DNA from: Bog-473 sp963730785
GTDB lineage: Bacteria > Actinomycetota > Acidimicrobiia > Acidimicrobiales > RAAP-2
Direction of reading: 5' to 3'
DNA length: 64,000 nucleotides
Assembly (NCBI GenBank): GCA_963730785.1
Contig: CAVSTF010000015.1
Location: 62,001-126,000 of the forward strand
The position numbers were made by a program, and so were the translations under genes. The notes beneath the pieces were generated by a model. It did no database searches and had not been told where the DNA came from. It worked only from the letters and a program-made list of their open reading frames with translations. Every line of letters starts with the position of its first letter. Position 1 is the stretch's first letter. Shown here piece by piece: positions 37,134 through 45,938 of this stretch.

Positions 37134-38632
37134 AGGGGGCTCTCTTTCGGTCGTTCAAACCGGCGCCGCCGGCCCTGCACAAAATCAATGGCGAACAGTG
37201 CGGCGCCCGCGGCAAGCAGGGCACCGGCAACCACGCCGCCGGCACTACGCCAACATCCGGGGCGTCCGGACGGGCTGGTGGTCACGCAGTGCACGAGTCC
37301 AGCCGGCACCGATGCCGGTGTCGCCGTCGTGCCGTGGGTCGGAGTGGTGGTGGAGGTCGCCAGGACTGGCTACCGTGCCCAGCGAGGAGGGGAACGTGGT
37401 TCCGGAATTGGACGGGAACGTGCTGCCCGATGACGTCGAGCCGAAACCGTCCGAGTTTGCTCGAGCCGGAACTCGAACTGCCGAACTGGAATCCGGCCGG
37501 GGCCGCCGTGGAGGAAGCACTGACACCCCCCAGGTACAAGTTCACCTGACCCGCTCCGGCCAAGACACCCAGCACAATGTCACCCACGAGTTCACCGCTC
37601 CCAGCCAGGGTGGCCAACTCTCCCGTACTGGCGATCGACCGTTGATCAATTGCTCAATGGCCGGTTCTTGCGCCAAGAGTGGCTCCAGAAGCGCGTTGGT
37701 CGCTGCGGTACCGGTCAGACGTAAGTCCGACGCGCTCACCGTGATAGCTCCCGTGGAGGCGTCCGTACTCGTGGTCGGCAAAATGAGGCTGACCCCAAGC
37801 ACGCCAAGTGCGACATTGGCCAACGAGACGGCGGATACCAATTCAGCCTCGTTCAGAATCGGCAGTTGGGTTCCCCCAATGGCAATGTCCGCCACGGTAA
37901 ATCCACCACTGTTCACCGGCGATGTACCCAAATGCTGACTGGCCGTCCACGTGAGCCCCTCGAGCGTGACCAGTCCGTTGCCGATATTCAGCGAGACGAT
38001 CGTCTTGGCATCTGCCTGTTGGCTCTTACCGCGGTGTAGGTCACTGATGCGGTGGCCTGACCGATCAGTTCCAAAAGCCCAGGAATGCCCACCGACACTG
38101 GCGTGGTCTCGGCACTGGCCGACTCAGGTGCTGACGGATTGACGCTGACCGCCTCGGTACCCGAGGCCGGCGGATTACCCGTGAGGCTCGCCGCCCCGCC
38201 TGCCGTATCTGCAGTGAGGGCCGAGAGCGCACAGAGCGCCGAAGGACCGGTAGGCGAGGTGCAGGGGCTCGTGACACCCAGCGTGCTGCCGAGCAATCCG
38301 AGGTAGACGTCCTGAGAGCTGGCGTTGGCATCGGTGCCTTGAAGTGATGTGGCGGACTGACCCGCACTCACCGAAAGGTTGAAACCACCGAACTGTGGCC
38401 CGACGGTCAGGAACTGGGAAGAAGCGGAGGCAGAACCAGGCGAGGTGGGAGGCACGCTCGATGGCAGGGTGGTGGTGGTCGATGAGGTCGGCGTCGAAGT
38501 CGTCGTGGTGGTGGCCGCTGCTGCGTCAACGGTCCTGTTCGACGCGCCATACGCCTGCGACACGATGAGCGTCGTCAGGCTGGCGGCCAGCAACGACGCA
38601 GCACAGATTCGCCAGACCCGTCGATCCCCCAT
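37130..38632 (-). CDS. Secreted, C-terminally anchored hypothetical protein (three or more frame breaks)
   Basis: ATG at 38632. Signal peptide (ICAASLLAASLTTLIVSQAY), Thr/Ser/Pro linker, then a domain with 'LTVGPQFGGFNLSVSAG' and later, in another frame, 'GGFTVADIAIGGTQLPILNE' and 'VSASDLRLTGTAATN'. Breaks lie near 38020, 37620 and 37480. The last frame ends with a hydrophobic helix (GGVVAGALLAAGAALFAIDF) and a basic tail (GRRRRFERPKES), a C-terminal membrane anchor. The TGA at 37130-37132 overlaps the start of the binding protein. First gene of the transporter operon; function unknown. Confidence 0.65.
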
Positions 38633-38660
38633 TGGCTTCTTTATCCCTCATCCTCTATGC

Positions 38661-38675
38661 CGCCAAGAGTTGGCG
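38661..38675. promoter_or_regulatory. Inverted repeat near the start of the envelope operon
   Basis: CGCCAA-GAG-TTGGCG, 6-bp arms, about 29 bp before the ATG at 38632 (minus strand). Possible operator or 5' leader hairpin. Confidence 0.3.
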
Positions 38676-38728
38676 ACAGCCCCCGCCTATTGGTGCGGCT
38701 CCAATTGGCTCACTATTTGCAGGTTGTT

Positions 38729-38743
38729 ATAACAGAATGTTAT
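38729..38743. promoter_or_regulatory. Operator candidate between the TetR gene and the transporter operon
   Basis: ATAACA-GAA-TGTTAT, perfect 6-bp arms in an AT-rich patch. For the tetR direction it lies between TTGCAG (38717-38722) and an overlapping TATTTT (38741-38746), spaced 18 bp, so a bound repressor would block that promoter. Confidence 0.55.
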
Positions 38744-38770
38744 TTTCGTAGTCAAGCGATCGTTTGGGGG

Positions 38771-39400
38771 ATGGTAGATGGCGGGGAGGGGACCAGCGCA
38801 GGCGAACGCGATCGGCAAACCACCGAAAATGACCTTCTGGAGGCCGCCTGGAAGCTGTTTGAGCGCGACGGACCCCTCACCGGTCTCAATCTCAACGAGG
38901 TGGCCCAGGCGGCTGGCGCCAACCGAGCATCGATCTATCACTACTTCGGCTCGCGAGAGGGATTGCTTCGCGCCGCCATTGGCAAGCGGCTCGAGGAACT
39001 CCGGCCGATCTGGCTCGAGGACAGGCGACTCCCTTTCATCGAACGGCGCATGCATGGCTTCGACGTTGTCGCCCGCGGCGAACCGACGCTGGTCAAGCTG
39101 ATCCTCCTCTTGATGCTTGAGGACACGGCGCCGATTAACCCGCTGGTGCTCGATCTCGACCGGGCACGCACCTCCATACAAGGAGACGTCCAAGAAGGCG
39201 TGCTGCCCGAAGACACCGACGTCGACCTCGTACATGTGATGCCGTTGGCCGCCTATGTCGGCTACGGCATGATGCGCGAAACGATCAGCCAGGAGCTTGG
39301 CATCGAACTCGACGAACTCGATGACCGGGCACGACCGGTCTTTGAAGCGATGCTGAAGGGTCTCCTGGCTCCCGCCGAGGATTCGGACACCGATGACTGA
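38771..39400 (+). CDS. TetR-family transcriptional regulator
   Basis: 209 residues from the ATG at 38771. Helix-turn-helix: 'LLEAAWKLFERDGPLTGLNL', then 'VAQAAGANRASIYHYFGSRE'. The remaining helices form the effector domain. It is divergent from the secreted protein/binding protein/ABC fusion operon and shares a 138-bp intergenic region containing two inverted repeats, so it is the likely regulator of that operon and of itself. The alpha/beta hydrolase gene follows 26 bp downstream. Confidence 0.88.
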   Translation: MVDGGEGTSAGERDRQTTENDLLEAAWKLFERDGPLTGLNLNEVAQAAGANRASIYHYFGSREGLLRAAIGKRLEELRPIWLEDRRLPFIERRMHGFDVVARGEPTLVKLILLLMLEDTAPINPLVLDLDRARTSIQGDVQEGVLPEDTDVDLVHVMPLAAYVGYGMMRETISQELGIELDELDDRARPVFEAMLKGLLAPAEDSDTDD

Positions 39401-39426
39401 AGAACAATCGAGAACGGGGACAGACC

Positions 39427-40218
39427 ATGCCATTCGCTAACCACAACGGGGTCAAGATCCACTGGGAAGAGCAGGGCGAAGGCACACCCGTTCTCCTGGT
39501 CATGGGCCATCGCTATAGCGGCCGCATGTGGTACCCCGTATTGCCGGCCTTGAGCGAGCGCCATCGCGTGATCTGGTTCGACAATCGGGGCACCGGTCAA
39601 AGTGACGCACCACACGACGCCACCATGCAGGACCTGGCCGGTGATGCCCGATCGGTGCTCGATGCCGCCGGTGTCGAGCACGCACACGTCTTCGGTGTTT
39701 CCATGGGCGGACCGGTCATTCAGGAGTTGGCGATGTCGACTCCAGACCGCGTGACCTCGTTGGCCCTTGGCTGCACAGGCGTCCTGACCGCCGAGATTCC
39801 CCGGGCCAAGAAATGGACTCGAATCGCCTATTTCGTCCCCACCTGGGTGTACGCCAAGAACAAGAAGCTGAACGAAGGGTCATACGGCACCGCGGCGTCA
39901 CCCGAAGCGATTGCCCGCGACATGGCGATCTTGAAGGACGACCCCTTCAATCCCTGGGGCGTGATCGCCCAGTCAAAGGCCCTGGCCAGCTATTCCACGA
40001 CCCATGAGGCGGTCGCCGCCATCGGCAAGCCGGCCATTGTGCTGCATGGAACGCTGGACAAGGCAGTCCCCTACGCACTTGGGCAGGACCTGGCCAACAC
40101 CATCGCCGGAGCACGCCTCGTCACGTTCGAAGGCGCCGGCCACAACTTTTTGGTGGCCGACCCAGATTTGGTGGCCAAGGAACTCCTGACCTTCTGGGAG
40201 TCCGTCGATCACGGCTGA
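39427..40218 (+). CDS. Alpha/beta-hydrolase fold enzyme
   Basis: 263 residues, intact. Oxyanion and nucleophile regions: 'GTPVLLVMGHRYSGRMW', 'RVIWFDNRGTGQSDAP' and the nucleophile elbow 'VFGVSMGGPV' (Ser). Acid in 'VLHGTLDKAVPYALG' (Asp) and His in 'TFEGAGHNFLVADPDL' complete the triad. Probably an esterase or C-C hydrolase; the substrate is unknown. A convergent hairpin separates it from the peroxiredoxin gene. Confidence 0.88.
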   Translation: MPFANHNGVKIHWEEQGEGTPVLLVMGHRYSGRMWYPVLPALSERHRVIWFDNRGTGQSDAPHDATMQDLAGDARSVLDAAGVEHAHVFGVSMGGPVIQELAMSTPDRVTSLALGCTGVLTAEIPRAKKWTRIAYFVPTWVYAKNKKLNEGSYGTAASPEAIARDMAILKDDPFNPWGVIAQSKALASYSTTHEAVAAIGKPAIVLHGTLDKAVPYALGQDLANTIAGARLVTFEGAGHNFLVADPDLVAKELLTFWESVDHG

Positions 40219-40231
40219 CGCAGTCAGCCGT
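40211..40231. terminator. Bidirectional hairpin between convergent genes
   Basis: ACGGCTGAC-GCA-GTCAGCCGT, perfect 9-bp arms with a 3-nt loop. It includes the hydrolase TGA stop and lies 6 bp from the peroxiredoxin stop. No T-run. Confidence 0.55.
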
Positions 40232-40236
40232 CCTGC

Positions 40237-40719
40237 TTAGAGGGCGGCCAGTACTTCCTCGGCCGAGCTGGCGTTGAGGCCCGGGCCGGGCTCGACGCCC
40301 AGCCAGGTCACGGTGCCGTCTTCAATGATGGCGGCGTAGCGCTGCGAACGGCTCCCCAAACCGAAGCCGGAACCGTCCATGGGCAGTCCCATGGCCTCGG
40401 TGAATTCGCCGTTGCCGTCAGCCAGCATCACCACGTTGCTCCCAACCTTCTGGTCGTCACCCCAGGCGCTCATGACGAACGGGTCATTGACCGAAACGCA
40501 GACGATCTAATCGACGCCCTTGGCCTTGAGGTCATCGGCCCGCAGGACGAACCCAGGCAGGTGGTGGTCCGAGCAGGTGGGTGTGAAGGCGCCAGGCACG
40601 GCAAACAGCACGACCTTCCCGCTGCCCAGGACCTCGCCGGAGGTGGTTGCTTCAGGACCAGACTCGCCGAATGTGAACACCTTCACATTGGGGATCTGGT
40701 CGCCGGTCTCGATCGTCAT
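40237..40719 (-). CDS. Peroxiredoxin (Prx5/AhpE-type redoxin) with an in-frame TAG
   Basis: ATG at 40719 with GAGGAG 6 nt upstream. 'VVLFAVPGAFTPTCSDHHLP' holds the peroxidatic Cys. The C-terminal half 'GSNVVMLADGNGEFTEAMGL' and 'SQRYAAIIEDGTVTWLGVEP' is typical of the Prx5 class. Unlike the frame breaks elsewhere, the reading frame is continuous but contains a TAG at 40507-40509 between 'LKAKGVD' and 'IVCVSVNDPFV', where relatives carry Glu or Lys. A single base change from GAG or AAG explains it. It could be a sequencing error, a real nonsense mutation, or (least likely) recoding. Confidence 0.8.
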
Positions 40720-40739
40720 CACATGCTCCTCTGTTGCAC

Positions 40740-40870
40740 CGTCGTTGCCCGCAAGGTTGCCACACCAACGGTTGCCACCCGCAATCGAATAACGAGTTGT
40801 AAGGTGCCCAGCGAGGTGCCCATCGGTGCTTCTGGGGGTTGTACTGGATCAACTCGTTTTGGGGGTAGTG
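40740..40870. promoter_or_regulatory. Divergent control region with short direct repeats
   Basis: Between the peroxiredoxin and solute-binding protein genes. GTTGCC recurs at 40744, 40756 and 40771; AGGTGCCCA recurs at 40802 and 40814 (12-bp period). Repeated sites of this kind may bind a regulator; no known box was recognised. Confidence 0.3.
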
Positions 40871-42512
40871 ATGACGCAGCCGATAGATCGTCGTTCGTTT
40901 CTGGCCGGTGGATTGGCGCTCGGTGCCGGCGCCGTCATTCTTGGATCAGGCTCGGAATGGGCTGGGGCGGTCACGAACGGTACGGGACGCAATGGCGTCT
41001 CGACCGCCAAGCCGAAGCAAGGGGGCTCCATCGTCTTCGGCATCGACACCGAAGAAGGTGGATTCGACCCGACCAGGGCCCGCTGGGATGAAGGCGGCTA
41101 TCTCTATGGCCTCACCGTCTTCGACCCCATAGCCATCGTCACGGCCACCGGTGGGTGGGAGCCCTACCTGGCGCAGTCGATCACCCCCAATGCCGACTTC
41201 ACCTCTTGGGTCATCACCTTGCGGCCCAACGTCGTCTTCCATGACGGGACCGCCGCTCGACGCCAACGCGCTGCATCTCAATCTGTCGAAGCAGAAGGCG
41301 TCGGCGCTGACCGGAGCGGTCATCCAGAATGTCACCGCCATCACGGTCACCGGCCCGCTCTCGGTGACGGTGGCCCTGAAGTGCGCCCTGGGCACAATTT
41401 CCGTACTACCTGTCGCAGCAAGCCCAGACGGGCTACATCGCCGCCCCGTCCATGCTCAACAATCCCAACGGGACGTCGCACCCGGTCGGCACCGGTCCCT
41501 TCGTGTTCAAGGAGTGGATCCCGAACACCCACTTCATCGCCACCGCCAATCCGCACTACTGGCGCAAGGGGCTGCCCTACCTCAGCCAGATCACTTTCAA
41601 GCCGATCGTCACCCCAAACTCAAGGGTCGCCGCCCTGGAGACGGGCACCATCGACATCATGCACACCGTTACCCCCGCCAGCATCAAGACGTTCCGGGGC
41701 AACAAGAAGTGGTCCTACTTCGACAACAGCGGGTCGCTGCTCGGGCAGGCCGTCGTCAACTGCCTCATGCTGAACACCTCCAAGCCGCCGTTCAACAACA
41801 AGACCTTGCGCACCGCCATGGCCAAGGCCACCGACGCGGCTGAGTACTCGAAAGTGGTCGACCTGGGCGTCAACGCGCCGCTGTACGGGATGTACCAACC
41901 CGGTTCGCCGTATTACACCAAGACGGCCTACCCCAAGCCCGATCCCAAGGGAGCGGCCAAGCTGGTGTCGCAGATTGCCAAGCAGACGGGCCAGCCGGTG
42001 TCGTTCACCCTCAACGCCACCAACGACCCCATTGTCGAACGGGCGGCCCAGTTCCTGCAGCAGGCCTACCAAACCGCCGGCATGAAGGTGTCGATCGACA
42101 TCACCATCGCAGGCAGCGATCATCAACACCGCGCTGGCCGGCACCTACCAAGCCGTCACGTGGCGCCAGTTCGGCGCCGTGATTCCGGACCTGAACTACG
42201 TGTGGTGGAGCACGACCACCGCCGGTCCGCCGCTGCCGCTCAACATGGCCCGCAACTCGGACCCTCGCATTCAGGAAGCCCTGATCGCCGGTCGTCAGGC
42301 CAGCTTCCAAGGCGGCCCAGATCAAGGCCTATTCGGAAATCAACCAGTACCTGGCTGAGGACATCCCGTACATTTACCTCGACCGGTCGACCTGGGCCGT
42401 GGTGGCCAATCCGAAAGTGCAGAACTTCGTCAACCCGACCACCCCGAAAGGCACCAAGGCCTACGGCTTCGACCAGGGTGTGCTCTGGCCGACGCAGATT
42501 TGGGTCAGCTAA
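40871..42512 (+). CDS. Family-5 extracellular solute-binding protein, Tat-exported (four frame breaks)
   Basis: ATG at 40871. Twin-arginine-type signal 'DRRSFLAGGLALGAGAVILG'. Mature landmarks: 'GGSIVFGIDTEEGGFDPTRA', 'LYGLTVFDPIAIVTATGGW', 'WVITLRPNVVFHDG', 'VGTGPFVFKEWIPNTHFIAT', 'PHYWRKGLPYLSQITFKPIV', then 'DIPYIYLDRSTWAVV' near the end. Breaks near 41255, 41390, 42110 and 42305. This is the peptide/nickel/opine-binding lipoprotein-like class (SBP_bac_5), but no permease or ATPase genes lie next to it. TAA at 42510-42512 overlaps the convergent ABC-F stop region. Confidence 0.82.
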
Positions 42513-44108
42513 CGCATCTCGACATCGTCGAGGTATTCGTCACGCCAGTGCGTGTACTGCTCTTCGGGCAGGCGTAGGCAATAGGTCGGATTGAGCGCTT
42601 CCACGAAGCCGCGCTCGTGACTCACCGCAATGATGGTGCCGGGCCAGTGCCCGAGCATTTGCCCCACAGCCGTGATGGACGACGGGTCAAGGTTGTTGGT
42701 GGGTTCGTCCAGCAGGAGCAGGTTGGCCTCGCCGGCCGACAGCATGGCCAGACCCAGCTTGGCCCGCTCACCACCCGAGAGCGTGGCTGGGCTCTGATCG
42801 GCCGCCTTGGAGGGCAGGCCAAAGGAACCGAGTAGGGCACGCCGTTCTTTCTCCGTCGAGAGCACGGCGTCGCTGATGTTGGCCAATGAGCTGATGTCGG
42901 GATCGATCTGCTCGTGCTCCTGGGCGAAGTACCCGACCTCGACGTTGGTGCCGACCTCGACCACGCCATTGGTGGGCTCCTGCACGCCGGCCAGGCAGCG
43001 CAAGAGGCTGGACTTGCCGGCCCCGTTGCGGCCGATGATCACGATGTGGTCGCCCCGCAGGGCATGGAAGGTGATGTTGGAGATGATCTCCTTCTTCCCG
43101 TAGCGCACACCCAGCTTGGAGACCTCAAGCGGGGTGACGCCGGAGCGGGGCGGCGTGGGCAGGCGGAACTTGCTGGCCTTGTCCCGCTTGTCGACCACGG
43201 TGCGATCACTTGAAATTCGTTCCACCCGGCGGTCCAATGACTTGGCCACCTTGGCCCGCTTGGCCGTCTGTCCTCGCATGGAGTCAGCCAGCATGGACAG
43301 CCGCTTGATCTCTCGCTCTTCGAGCTCGGAGGCTCGCTCACGCTGCGAGGCGTCGGCCTCATGCAGTTCCTCGAACTTGGAGTAGTTGCCCTTCCACTCG
43401 GTCAGCTTCTGGTTCGAAATGTGCAGGACCTTGGTGATGGAGTGATCAAGCAGCTTGAGGTCGTGGCTGACCACGAGGAGGGCGCCGGGGAAGCGGGCCA
43501 ACTCGTCCAGCAGCCAGCGTTTGGCAGAGCGGTCGAGGTGGTTGGTGGGTTCGTCGAGGATCATCAGCTCGGGTTCTTGAAACAGCACCCGCATGAGGTC
43601 GACCCGTCGACGTTGTCCTCCGGAGAGCGACTCGATGTCCTCCAGGAGGAGTTCCTGGCGCAGGCCGAGGCCATCCGCCAGGCGGGACATCACCGATTCG
43701 GCCTCGTAGCCGCCGTTGGTCTGGAACTTGCTCCTGCAGATCGGTGAACAGTTCGATGTTCTCGGCCGAAGGGTCGTCGGCCATGGCCTTGCGGGCGGCG
43801 CCCAGCGCATCATCGAGCACGTCGAGACCCCGGGCCGACAGGATGTGCGAGAACCCGGTCGGCTCCAATCCATGGCCGCCGTGCACCGGCGCCTGGGGAA
43901 GGAATCCGAAGGAACCCAGGAGGCGGACATTGCCCCGGTGGCGCAGTTGCGGCGTGGGTTCACCCACCACCACCGAGATAAATGAGGACTTTCCGGTGCC
44001 GTTTCGCCCGACCAGGCCGACTTTTTCGCCCGCGCCCACCACGAATGAGGCGTCGGTGACCAGCGTCCGATCGCCAATTTCAATGGTGAGAGATGAACCA
44101 ACGATCAC
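42509..44108 (-). CDS. ABC-F family ATP-binding protein (one frame break)
   Basis: GTG at 44108. First ATPase: 'LVGRNGTGKSSFISVVVG', signature 'LSGGQRRRVDLMRV', 'LMILDEPTNHLDRS'. The inter-domain linker is charged ('ASELEEREIKRLSML'). Second ATPase: 'IIGRNGAGKSSLLRCLAG', 'LSGGERAKLGLAML', 'LLLLDEPTNNLDPSS'. A break near 43735 divides the first domain. No membrane segments: this is the ABC-F class, which acts on ribosomes (translation factors or antibiotic-resistance type). Which subgroup is unclear. Confidence 0.88.
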
Positions 44109-44113
44109 GTCAC

Positions 44114-44119
44114 AGTGTA
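44114..44119 (-). promoter_or_regulatory. Leaderless -10 element TACACT (ABC-F gene)
   Basis: On the minus strand TACACT plus 5 nt and the GTG at 44108. The spacing is slightly short. Confidence 0.4.
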
Positions 44120-44141
44120 CGAGGGGGCCGAGGGCCCTCAG

Positions 44142-44147
44142 TACACT
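44142..44147 (+). promoter_or_regulatory. Leaderless -10 element TACACT (GNAT gene)
   Basis: TACACT plus 6 nt and the ATG at 44154. With the element at 44114 it forms a compact divergent pair inside 45 bp. Confidence 0.5.
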
Positions 44148-44153
44148 CCGCAG

Positions 44154-44820
44154 ATGCCGACCGAGGCAGGCCCGCCTGCGTCACCCGTGCTGCAAGGACA
44201 GTTCGTGCGCCTGGAGCCGCTTTCGGTCGCATCACATCGATGCGTTGGTGGTGGCCGCCGCCGAGGATCGATCCACCTACGCAGTGGACCTACACGCCCG
44301 ACGGCGCCGACGAAATGACCGATTACGTCGACGATGCGCTGCAAAAGGTGGCCTCGGGCGCGCATATGGCCTTCGCCACCGTGCAGCTCGGCGCGCGACG
44401 GTGCAGCCGACCGGGTCGTGGGGGCCACCCGGTACTGCGAATTGGCCTACTGGCAGTGGCCGCCGGGCGCCACGCATCAGCGGGACGGGATCCCCGACGT
44501 GGTTGACATCGGGTTCACCTGGCTGGCCGCATCGGCCCAACGGACGCCGATCAACACCGAAGCCAAGCTGCTTGATGATGCAACACGCCTTCGAGGTGTG
44601 GGAGGTGCATAGAGTGGCGCTCCAGACGGACGTGCGGAACAAGCGCTCATGGGCGGCCATTGAACGGATCGGCGGGAAGCTCGACGGCATCATGCGGGCC
44701 GACCGGCCGGGCGCCGACGACACCGTGCGCACCTCGGCCCGGTTCTCCATCATCGCCAGCGAGTGGCCGGAGGTGAAGGCCCGGCTGTCGGCCCGATTGG
44801 GCCCGAGCACTCGGCTTGAG
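44154..44820 (+). CDS. GNAT-family N-acetyltransferase (four or more frame breaks)
   Basis: ATG at 44154. Readable across frames: 'VLQGQFVRLEPLS', then 'TYTPDGADEMTDYVDDAL', 'HMAFATVQL', 'VVGATRYCELAYWQWPPG', 'VVDIGFTWLAASAQRTPINT', 'HAFEVWEVHRVALQTDVRNK' and 'RSWAAIERIGGKLDGIM'. This is the RimJ/L-type acetyltransferase layout. Breaks near 44230, 44400, 44445 and 44575; the original stop is lost, so the last frame now runs on into the hydrolase gene. An alternative frame gives TGA near 44817, taken as the end here. Confidence 0.65.
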
Positions 44821-44874
44821 CCCTGGTGGAGGGCCGACGATACGATCGGCGAAAACTCACCAGGGGGAGGCAGC

Positions 44875-45921
44875 ATGCCGAATCAGAGCATTCAAGACGA
44901 CCCGCGGATCGATCCTCGGATCAAGCGGCTGCTGGGACTGATCGACCTCCCCGAAGGTCAGGGGGACGTGGCCAGCCGCGAGGCATTGGTGGCCGCCGCG
45001 GCCACCGATGAGGCCAAGGCCGTGCGTGAGTTCATGGTCAGCTTCATGGACAGCAACGACAACGAAGAGATCGCCCCGTCCAAGGGCCTCTCGATCACCG
45101 AATACAGCCTGACCTCTGCCCCCGACGGCAACGAGATCAACCTCCGCCTCATTCGCCCCGATAGCGCTGATCCCCTCCCCTGCGTCTATTACATCCACGG
45201 CGGCGGTATGGCCAGCAGCTCCTGTTACGACGGCAACTACCGGGCCTGGGGCAAGATCATCGCCGCCCAGGGCGTGGCCGTGGCCATGATCGACTTCCGC
45301 AACTCGGTTTCGCCCTCGTCGGTGGAGGAAGTGGCGCCCTACCCGGCCGGACTCAACGACTGCGTGTCCGGCATCAAGTGGGTGGCCGACCACCACGCCG
45401 AACTGGGCATCGACCCCGATCGCATTGTGGTGGCCGGCGAGAGTGGTGGCGGCAATCTGACCCTGGCCACCGGACTCCGTCTCAAGGCCGACGGCGACCT
45501 CGGACTCATCCGCGGCCTCTACGCGCTGTGTCCCTACATCTCCGGTGAATGGCCACGTGACGAGTACCCCTCATCGGTGGAGAACAACGGGATTCTGCTG
45601 GACCTCCACAACAACCAAGGCGCCATGTCCTACGGGATTGAGGAACTGCACGCCAAGAACCCGTTGGCCTGGCCCGGTTTCGCCAGCGTCGACGACGTGC
45701 GGGGCCTGGTGCCCACCATGATCAGCGTGAACGAGTGTGACCCGCTGCGCGACGAGGGCATCGTCTTCTACCGCCGCTTGCTGGAAGCCGATGTGGAAGC
45801 TCGGTGCCGCCAGGTCATGGGCACCATCCACGGCACCGAAGTCATGCCGATCATGTGCCCCGAGATCAGCCGTGACACGGCCGCCAGCATCGCCGACTTC
45901 ACCCGGCGGGTGACGGCATGA
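44875..45921 (+). CDS. Alpha/beta hydrolase, HSL (hormone-sensitive lipase) type
   Basis: 348 residues, intact; ATG after GGGGGAGG. The HSL oxyanion motif is 'CVYYIHGGGMASSSCYDG', the nucleophile motif 'IVVAGESGGGNLTLATGL'. Acid in 'ISVNECDPLRDEGIVFYRR' and His in 'MGTIHGTEVMP' complete the triad. The N-terminal cap helices precede residue 100. Likely an esterase or lipase acting on small acyl esters. It abuts the convergent surface-protein gene. Confidence 0.88.
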   Translation: MPNQSIQDDPRIDPRIKRLLGLIDLPEGQGDVASREALVAAAATDEAKAVREFMVSFMDSNDNEEIAPSKGLSITEYSLTSAPDGNEINLRLIRPDSADPLPCVYYIHGGGMASSSCYDGNYRAWGKIIAAQGVAVAMIDFRNSVSPSSVEEVAPYPAGLNDCVSGIKWVADHHAELGIDPDRIVVAGESGGGNLTLATGLRLKADGDLGLIRGLYALCPYISGEWPRDEYPSSVENNGILLDLHNNQGAMSYGIEELHAKNPLAWPGFASVDDVRGLVPTMISVNECDPLRDEGIVFYRRLLEADVEARCRQVMGTIHGTEVMPIMCPEISRDTAASIADFTRRVTA

Positions 45922-45938
45922 AGCTCCCTACTCGCCGG

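Noticed and set aside
40507..40509. Pyrrolysine or other TAG recoding
   Set aside because: Several other genes here end with TAG at the expected stop, and a one-base error or mutation is simpler.
43744..44874. GNAT-hydrolase fusion protein, since one frame runs from 43744 through the hydrolase
   Set aside because: The hydrolase has its own strong ribosome site and ATG at 44875, and the GNAT part is broken several times; the join is most likely produced by an indel removing the GNAT stop.
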